Part shown: positions 7,049 to 11,811 of the stretch, piece after piece | Numbering within the stretch: the first letter of the stretch is position 1 | How the letters are laid out: each line of letters opens with the position of its first letter | Assembly: GCA_026770575.1 (NCBI GenBank) | Contig: MU657304.1 | Coordinates: 1-11,811, forward strand | Direction: 5' to 3' | DNA from: Pelagophyceae sp. CCMP2097 | Lineage: Eukaryota > Sar > Pelagophyceae | DNA length: 11,811 bases | Position numbers and translations under genes: made by a program | The notes under the pieces: model-generated | The model's input: the letters and a program-made list of their open reading frames with translations, nothing else | The model's database searches: none | What the model was told of the DNA's origin: nothing

Positions 7049-7395
7049 GCTAGAGGATGACACGATCGACCTGTCGACTACGGAGGTGCTCGCCGTCGAT
7101 GGTGCTGACTGGACCCCGTCGAGCACCCCGTCGAAAGCGAGCAAGTCGGCCCTTCGAAGTGAGGCCAGCACGTCGCTACGCGCATCCCAAGATTCACAAA
7201 GCTCCGCGGCGGACCAACTAGACGAGAACGCTTCCGTGTCGATTGGCCCTCGTTCGAAAACTTGCTCAATCGGCGAAGGCCGGTACCGCGGTTGTGCGCA
7301 GTGCGAACCTCTGCCGGAGACTGCGGGGGCTTTGTGATGACCGGCAATGGAGTGCGACCACTGCGCAGTACAAATGAGACTCATGAATCGCGCTC

Positions 7396-9101
7396 TTACG
7401 CGGCGGCCGCCGGGACCGCGGCGGCGGCCGGGGGGGTGACGTTTTTTTGGTGGGACGGGAGCGCGCCGTCGATGGCCGCGCGCACCTGCACGCCCCGTCG
7501 GCCGCGGGCCGTGAGTGAGGCTGCAGAGGGCGCACCTCTTTCATGAGGTCGTCGGCGGTCTTGCCCGGCGCCATCTTGACCGCCGGCATGATGGCGATTT
7601 CCACGCCGCGCGGTCTAGCGCCGCGGTGACTTTCGCCAAAAGGTGTGTCGAGGGCTCACCGCTTGAGCGGCATGAGCGCCGAGGGCGGATGCCAGCGGTA
7701 GAGGTCGCAGAGCGCGATGGGCACAATGTCGACGCCGGCGTCCATGGCCATCTTGAACGGGCCTCTTTTAAAGTCTTTCAGCGTGCCTATGAAAGGGTAA
7801 TGACCGACTTTCTGAACGACCAACCGACGGACCGTCGAGCGATCGCGTGCCCTCGGCGAAGACGACGAGCGAGTTGCCGTCTTTTAAGGACTGCACGGCC
7901 TGCTTGTACGTCTCGAGCCTGCGGCGTCGCGCGATCGCGGCGACGGTACGCTCGTCGTTTCTGCACGCTCGTCGCTCCCGAGTCGCGATTCTGCAATCGT
8001 CGCCGACGCGGGGTCCCTACTGCGAGCGGCGGTCGGCGCGCTTGATGGCGACATGCCCTGCGAAGCCCATGGCCCAGCCGATCAGCGGGATCCGCAGGAT
8101 CTCAATCTTCGAGATGTACCTAGCGCGGCCTCGCGCGTGGCCCCGCGGCGTCGAAACTGACTTGAACGGCCGGCCGAGGAAGCCGGAGAGCGTGAGAATG
8201 TCGAGGTACGAGCAATGATTGGGGATGTACCTAAAATGTGCGTGTCCCAGGGGCCCGGTTGGTTTCCGACACCCTCGCGAGCAGTCGCAACGCACATGAC
8301 GGCCTTGCCCCTCGGCGGCAGGTTCTCCGGGTTGCGGATCTGCGGCGCGTAGCCGACCGTGAGCATGGACACTTTGGCCCAGAGCGCGACGACCTACGAC
8401 GGCGTCTCGGCCGCGAGCGCCGCCAAGACGGAGGCCACACCGCGTCCATGGCACGTCTTTTCGACTTGTCGAAGAGCAGCGAGAACGTCGCGCAGACGAG
8501 GACGAGCGGGTACAGAGCGGTCACCCAGACCTGGCATCGAACGGTTTGACGAGCGTCCACTCCTCGAAGGCTCCATCGAGGTATCCGTCGAGGTCCGTGT
8601 GTACGGCTCTAGGACCCAGTACAACGTCCCAGACTATAGGCCCCGTACACGGTCAGACGAGGGTCCGTCGAGCCTCAGGACAGACCGTCTCGGGACCGTC
8701 TTGGCCTTGTACGTCTGAAGACCGCGTCAGATCCGCACAGGTCGGAAGAAGAGGGCCGCATGGGCCCCCCTTATCGGGCCCCGTCGGCCCGGCCGCTGCA
8801 CGGAAGACCCCTCGGGTCTGCACGAAAGACCCCTCGGCTTGCGCACCGTCATGGAGGCCACAAAAGCAACCCCGTTGAGGTTCAGCGCCTTGCCACCGAC
8901 TTTGACGCTCAGCGGGCCAGCGTAGGGCCCCTCCGGCGCCGCGCCGACCGCCGCCGCGAGGCGGAGACCCTGCAGGCGCCGCGCCGCGAGCGACGGCGTC
9001 TGGCGCTGCGCAACAATCCGCGATTTCGGCGCGGCCCTGCAATCGAGGCGCGCCGACTGCAGCGCCGACGCGGCGCCGACGACCAGGGCGAGCGCCAGCA
9101 T
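7396..9101 (-). CDS. 1-acyl-sn-glycerol-3-phosphate acyltransferase (PlsC/ATS2-like), nine exons
   Basis: The enzyme transfers an acyl group to lysophosphatidic acid, giving phosphatidic acid for glycerolipid synthesis. Exons read on the minus strand: 9101-8847, 8530-8441, 8393-8296, 8230-8162, 8119-8021, 7918-7833, 7786-7660, 7614-7536, 7485-7396. They total 993 bases, a 330-residue protein plus TAA, and every intron is GT-AG with all junctions in frame. PlsC motifs are intact: NHCSYLD (152-158, catalytic His/Asp), KIEILRIPLIGW (motif II region), FAEGTRS (224-230) and VPI (254-256). A hydrophobic segment spans about 77-105. The N terminus MLALALVVGAASALQ looks like a signal peptide followed by a basic, Ala/Arg-rich stretch, which suits import into a complex plastid or the ER. 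An in-frame upstream ATG (9164) would add 21 residues but hide the signal. Stop and kelch stop are 58 bp apart. Confidence 0.88.
8801..8846 (-). repeat. Duplicated splice-donor unit at the start of intron 1
   Basis: On the minus strand intron 1 begins GTGCGCAAGCCGAGGGGTCT and is followed by a near copy beginning GTGCAGACCCGAGGGGTCT, then another GTGCAG. The ~23-bp unit thus repeats the donor-like GTGC start, and the copies add CAG acceptor-like sites. Intron 1 is 316 bp while the other seven are 42-102 bp, so repeat growth has enlarged it. Confidence 0.6.
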
Positions 9102-9223
9102 CGCGCCCGATTCGAGAGACTTCAAGTTTGGTGTCACAGTCTCGAAAACTAAACGCGCATGCAATAGTACCCGACTTTACCCGAATACCCGAACAAGGGG
9201 GTCTAGAGGTTTTTTAAAGCAGA

Positions 9224-9531
9224 GTGAGAAAACCACTTGATCCAAGATGCAGCCGGAATGGTCATCAAGGAGCGGCTGATGACATGACAATAAGACACCA
9301 ACTTCATTGACGTGTGCCCTGGCAAAAGTGAATTCCGGTCCCAGTGCCAGGAACCAGTTAAGAAAAGTGTATATAAGCACATCCCTTTTTTTATAGATAT
9401 GGAGGTGTAACCAAACCCGGATTCGAACCGGCGTACCTAAATTTCACTTGCTGACATTTTCGTTTACACACAGCCGGGCTCGAACCGGCGACCTCATTTT
9501 ACACGCTGTTAGTAGACGCAGTAGACCGAAT
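9224..9531 (-). repeat. SINE-like module with two B boxes, copy 2 (inverted)
   Basis: Read on the minus strand from 9531 it matches 2608-3024 in order, but lacks ~100 bp. The two T-arm motifs are GGTTCGAGCCC (9486-9476, stem GCCGG/CCGGC) and GGTTCGAATCC (9429-9419). After the first, GTGTAA (near 9467) could pair with TTACAC (near 9409) as a degenerate acceptor-like stem around the second T arm. The tail ends at a TTTAAAAAACC stretch near 9215. It ends about 120 bp upstream of the acyltransferase start codon. Confidence 0.6.
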
Positions 9532-9553
9532 ACAGGGACATTTTTCGACCAGA

Positions 9554-9946
9554 AAGCCTCCATTGGGCGGTGGGGATTTGCTCAGCGCGCGCGGGCTCCG
9601 CTTAGGTCGGGAGTGGTGCGTTCGACGCGCGGCGTCGCGAGCCACAGTCTGCACCAAAAGTTTACCGCCGTCGGGCGCGCGCGCCGCGCGCACTGTGCGA
9701 AAAAAACAGGGGGAAGTTTAAAAAAAAAGATCGGAGCTCTTTTTCGGAACACATTAATTTCACTTTCCCTGACCCTACTTGTTAACTTTCCCCTGGCTTT
9801 TTCGCACAGTGCGCGCGGTGCGCGCGCGCGACGGCGGTAAAGTTTTGGTAATGACTGTAGCTCGCACTACCGCGCGTCGAACGCGTTATTCTCGACCTCC
9901 GCGGAGCCCGCGCGCGCTGAGAAAATCCCTACGCCCAATGAAGGCT
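9554..9946. mobile_element. Foldback element with ~165-bp inverted arms
   Basis: The left arm (9554-9720) and right arm (9782-9946) are imperfect reverse complements along their whole length. Shared blocks include CATTGGGCG, CTCAGCGCGCGCGGGCTCCG, CGTTCGACGCGCGG, TTTACCGCCGTCG and CGCGCGCACTGTGCGAAAAA. The 61-bp centre is AT-rich. There is no coding content conserved between arms. It fits a long-TIR MITE or Foldback-type element. A transcript across it would form a long double-stranded hairpin. No target duplication was identified. Confidence 0.75.
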
Positions 9947-10020
9947 ATCTGCCATTCCAGTGCCCCTGCTTAAAAGCAGTTCCTGGGCCAGGTCCTGAGG
10001 GGTGAGTCGGAAGGAGCGTA
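9947..10020. other. Short spacer with two small palindromes
   Basis: CTGCTT-AA-AAGCAG (9966-9979) and CCTGG-G-CCAGG (9983-9993) lie between the foldback element and the Helitron-like remnant. Helitron 3' ends carry a hairpin, but I see no CTRR terminus in the right place, so this is only noted. Confidence 0.4.
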
Positions 10021-10021
10021 T

Positions 10022-10101
10022 TAAGAAACGTATGCGACGTCGCGGCGCATGACCCTGAGGGTGAAGGACGTTTTAAGAAACGTTAGCGACGTCGCGGGCT
10101 T
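10022..10101 (+). repeat. Pair of ~26-bp direct repeats, 53 bp apart
   Basis: TTAAGAAACGTATGCGACGTCGCGG (about 10021) and TTAAGAAACGTTAGCGACGTCGCGG (about 10074) differ only at two positions in the middle. They lie at the broken end of the Helitron-like frame and each supplies a TTAA stop on the minus strand. A local duplication probably accompanied the decay. Confidence 0.65.
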
Positions 10102-10355
10102 GGACTGCATCGGCGAGGCTGCCGTAGCACTCGGCGCGAATCGTCTTCTGGTTAAGTTGCTGCCATAGCAGGCGCGACGCCCCCTGCTTCGCGTAGTCGT
10201 CGAGGATGTACTCTTTGCACGAGCTGCCCGTCGCGGTGCTCTGCGGAAAAGTGCGGGTGTCGTCCGATGTCTTCGAGCCGGCCGCGAGCGCGCTGGTATC
10301 ACGCTCGTGTATTCTAAAGCCGCCGAAGTCGCCCTCGCTGCACGTCTTCGTGGTG

Positions 10356-10405
10356 ATGGCGGCGGTGGCGGCGGCGGTGGCGGCGGTGGCGGTGGCGGCG
10401 GCGGT
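10356..10405 (+). repeat. GGC/GGT trinucleotide microsatellite
   Basis: About 16 GGC or GGT triplets in a row. On the minus strand, in the Helitron-like frame, they read as Ala/Thr, and in the other frames as Pro or similar. The expansion is an insertion relative to any expected protein, and length variation is likely. Confidence 0.85.
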
Positions 10406-10559
10406 ATGGCGCCACCGACGTTGCACGATGGACAGGAGGAAAACATGACGTTCGGCCTGCTCGCCCTCGGTGTCGATGACGCCGCTGGTCAGCGCGCCGT
10501 GCGCGTCTGCGACCGCCTCCTGCGCCGCGAGCACGAACCTGTTCCATGCCCTTCGCCGA

Positions 10560-10848
10560 TTTATTTTTTAAAAGGAAGACGTTGTTATAAATATAATCGC
10601 TCTTTCCGACTCGCTGCGACCAAATCAAGATCGACCATCGATCTGACCGGAACTCAAGCCGCGGTACAATTTTAGAAAAGAAACAACTTTAATATCTGAT
10701 TTACCTGGCCAGTGGTCGCGCCTTTGCGGCTCGAACCCGAGTCTGTTCGCACTGAACTCCCAGTAGGGTCGTTGACCGACGATGACTTGTACGTGCGGTT
10801 AACCTTCAGAGAGTCCGATGCTCTTCACCTCCACCAATTCATTCATAG
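10560..10848. other. AT-richer spacer, no gene recognised
   Basis: This stretch holds AT-rich blocks (TTATTTTTTAAAA, ATAAATATAAT) and no protein-like frame. GGCTCGAACCCG near 10728 resembles an inverted B box, but there is no matching repeat elsewhere in the window. Confidence 0.35.
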
Positions 10849-11209
10849 TACCGACTTTCTCTTGGAGCATGATTGGTGGGGTGGGTGGGGGGGGGTCGCC
10901 AGACCCCCCCTTGTCGAGCGAGCCGCCGTGGGTGGGTAGGGGGATGGCTTACGCGGCGCATGTCGTGGAAGAGCAGGGCGTGGACGAGCAATGACAACGA
11001 GTCCGCCAGAGCTGAAGCAGATTGCCGTCTGAAAAGGGGACACCAAGTATACCTGGCGAAAGGAGGAAGTCGGACGAGGGCGCGGTCCTAAGACACAAAG
11101 GATTTCACGCCACTCTCGAGACTCTTTGTCACTGCGCGTCGGCCTAGACTCCCGAAGAACACCGAAAATGAATTCAAAGGATTATGGGAGATATTCAAAT
11201 CCCTAAAGA

Positions 11210-11672
11210 CACTGGGCTAAAGTTTAAAGCTAGGGAAGCTTCGGGTGCTCAATAAAATGGATTTATTTATGGTTCGACAGCCCCGGCTTAAGGGGGTTTC
11301 CAGCTTTTTTCGTGTTTTTTTTGTGCGCCCGCTGCTTCCAGCGCGACGCAGACCCCCCAAACCTGCGACCCGAGGGGCGATAATGGCCATGACTTAGGTG
11401 GACTCGGTTTATCGCCTCTCAGGTCGCAGGTTCGCCCACCAGAAGCCGGGCTCTGAAGAGCTAAAAAAACGCAGACTCCCGCAGAGAGTCTCTCGCGACT
11501 CCGGGGCGCGCGCACCAAACTTTTTGCTGCGGCGCGTCGAGCCTGAGGTGGCCCATGAGCGCGCGCAGTGGCGCCTCGGCCGAGCGCCCGCAGCGCCCGC
11601 CAGGCGCGCCAAAGGGAATCACAGGGACCAACTGCCTTAAAGGCGGGGAATCTGTCTCCCTTTAGACCAGTG
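11210..11672. mobile_element. 463-bp CACTA-like non-autonomous DNA transposon
   Basis: The ends are CACTGGGCTAAAG (11210-11222) and CTTTAGACCAGTG (11660-11672), inverted with one mismatch in 13. AGA flanks both sides (11207-11209 and 11673-11675). Removing the element and one AGA restores the sequence found uninterrupted at 3091-3108 on the other strand. CACTR termini with a 3-bp target duplication are typical of the CACTA/EnSpm superfamily. There is no transposase; the interior holds a foldback (11360-11432) and GC-rich DNA without a credible gene. Confidence 0.8.
11360..11432. repeat. Stem-loop with 24-bp arms inside the CACTA-like element
   Basis: AACCTGCGACCCGAGGGGCG with ATAA (11360-11383) pairs with 11409-11432 with two mismatches, around a 25-nt loop. 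Subterminal or internal repeats are usual in CACTA elements. As RNA it would be a stable hairpin. The AGGTCGCAGGTTCG on the right arm looks like a T-arm but no tRNA fits around it. Confidence 0.7.
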
Positions 11673-11692
11673 AGAGCGACTGCGGACCTAAA

Positions 11693-11776
11693 GAGCGACC
11701 GCTGACCGTCACGGCAGCGGCCTCAAACCCGCCGGGCGAACTCTGGGGACCAAGCAGCGACCGCTGACCGTCGAGC
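11693..11776 (+). repeat. Short direct repeat GCGACCGCTGACCGTC
   Basis: GCGACCGCTGACCGTC occurs at about 11695-11710 and again at about 11757-11772. The first lies in the repeat block shared with copy 1, the second just outside it, so a piece of the block was duplicated at its border. The sequence beyond, to the window end, has nothing I recognise. Confidence 0.6.
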
Positions 11777-11811
11777 CGGCGTTCGTTCGTTGGTTCCATC
11801 TTGATGGACCC

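Larger units (their letters stand above)
3692..7337 (+). pseudogene. BTB(T1)-kelch protein gene, disrupted
   Basis: The product would be an N-terminal coiled coil, a BTB/POZ domain of the K+-channel-tetramerisation (T1/KCTD) type, and six kelch blades. Such proteins typically act as oligomeric adaptors, often for cullin ubiquitin ligases. Blades are recognised by VFGG (~4330), VVGG (~6362), AVGG (~6565), VAGD (~6709), ILGG (~6838) and VIGG (~6995), most followed by TTEIL-like and FAPGP-like strands. They lie in three different frames. Lesions are: an extra base in GGGG at 4271-4274; an insertion of about 1.8 kb after 4453; a 59-bp insert at 6442-6500; an extra base in GGGG at 6658-6661; and a frame change with loss of an FAPGP-type strand near 6770-6795. 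The last blade runs into a DSDSDSDS stretch and a Ser-rich tail ending at TGA 7335-7337. This is a pseudogene unless some lesions are sequencing errors. Confidence 0.7.
10022..10559 (-). pseudogene. Helitron-like Rep/helicase N-terminal domain remnant
   Basis: An open minus-strand frame (about 10559 to 10073) includes CKEYILDDYAKQGASRLLWQ followed by QLNQKTIRAECYGSLADAVQ. From memory this resembles the segment of Helitron replicase/helicases, shortly before the LPxSFTGxPR motif, where RLFQQYxVDxYxxxExxRLxW..NQxxLRxxLYxGLxDA is found. The frame stops at TAA (~10073). In another frame just beyond, TSFTLRVMRRD looks like the decayed next motif, so a frameshift has occurred. The upstream part (AAQEAVADAHGALTSGVIDT) is protein-like but unassigned. 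Only ~180 residues of an expected protein of over 1000 remain, and a GGC-type microsatellite interrupts it. No catalytic Rep or helicase motif is present. The family assignment should be treated as moderate. Confidence 0.5.
10849..11741 (-). mobile_element. Second, partial copy of the 1.13-kb element (inverted, interrupted)
   Basis: On the minus strand the order is: block 11741-11673 (matches 3031-3100), then the CACTA-like insertion, then block 11209-10945 (matches 3098-3362, the same 265 bp long). A G/C hairpin follows (10910-10887), then a degenerate end near 10849 with AGTACCGACTTTCTCTTGGA facing the 31-bp end of copy 1. The SINE-like module is not adjacent on the upstream side, where similarity stops at about 11741. 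The copy is therefore truncated or rearranged. It is non-coding. Confidence 0.65.

Noticed and set aside
7007..7384. Minus-strand ORF of 125 codons opposite the kelch C terminus
   Set aside because: The plus strand gives a kelch blade and acidic repeat in continuity with upstream coding. The minus frame is its Ser/Glu shadow.
7515..8045. 176-codon plus-strand ORF
   Set aside because: It is the complement of acyltransferase exons whose splicing and motifs are unambiguous on the minus strand.
9728..9740. AGATCGGA in the foldback centre as sequencing-adapter contamination
   Set aside because: Only eight bases match; the following bases (GCTC) do not continue the adapter.
9966..9993. Helitron 3' terminal hairpin
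   Set aside because: Palindromes are present, but no CTRR terminus at the expected spacing and no flanking A/T insertion site.

Overview
The window looks like nuclear DNA from a eukaryote, most likely a phototrophic alga with a complex plastid. A pelagophyte-type stramenopile would fit, but that is inference. The evidence is spliceosomal GT-AG introns of 42 to 102 bp, GC-rich exons in mixed-GC repeat DNA, a BTB(T1)-plus-kelch gene, and an ATS2-like 1-acylglycerol-3-phosphate acyltransferase with an N-terminal signal peptide. There is no bacterial operon structure, and most long open frames are artefacts of GC-rich DNA.

Layout. Positions 3-113 carry the acidic C-terminal end of a gene that enters from the left. 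From 194 to 1718 there is repeat DNA: a ~188-bp direct repeat present twice, two MITE-like elements with inverted ends, and a 25-nt palindrome. A GC-rich stretch at 1801-2309 may hold a gene fragment. A 1.13-kb element with perfect 31-bp inverted ends fills 2461-3594 and contains a SINE-like module with two pol III B-box/T-arm motifs. The BTB-kelch gene begins at 3692 and runs to 7337 on the plus strand. It has six recognisable kelch blades but is broken by frameshifts, a 59-bp insert and a ~1.8-kb repeat-rich insertion. An apparently intact nine-exon acyltransferase gene lies on the minus strand (9101 down to 7396) and converges on it, with 58 bp between the stop codons. From 9224 to the right edge come a second, inverted SINE-like copy, a large foldback element, a decayed Helitron-like protein fragment, and a second inverted copy of part of the 1.13-kb element. 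That last copy is interrupted by a 463-bp CACTA-like element with a 3-bp target duplication.

How the parts relate. The two genes share no obvious pathway. The acyltransferase should make phosphatidic acid in plastid or ER glycerolipid synthesis. The BTB-kelch product would be a tetramerising adaptor if it were intact. The same repeat family ends about 100-125 bp upstream of each start codon, in the same orientation relative to each gene, so the convergent pair sits between inverted repeat copies. The strongest results are the self-consistent nine-exon gene model (993 coding bases, every junction in frame) and the CACTA-like insertion, for which the paralogous copy at 3098 supplies an empty site.
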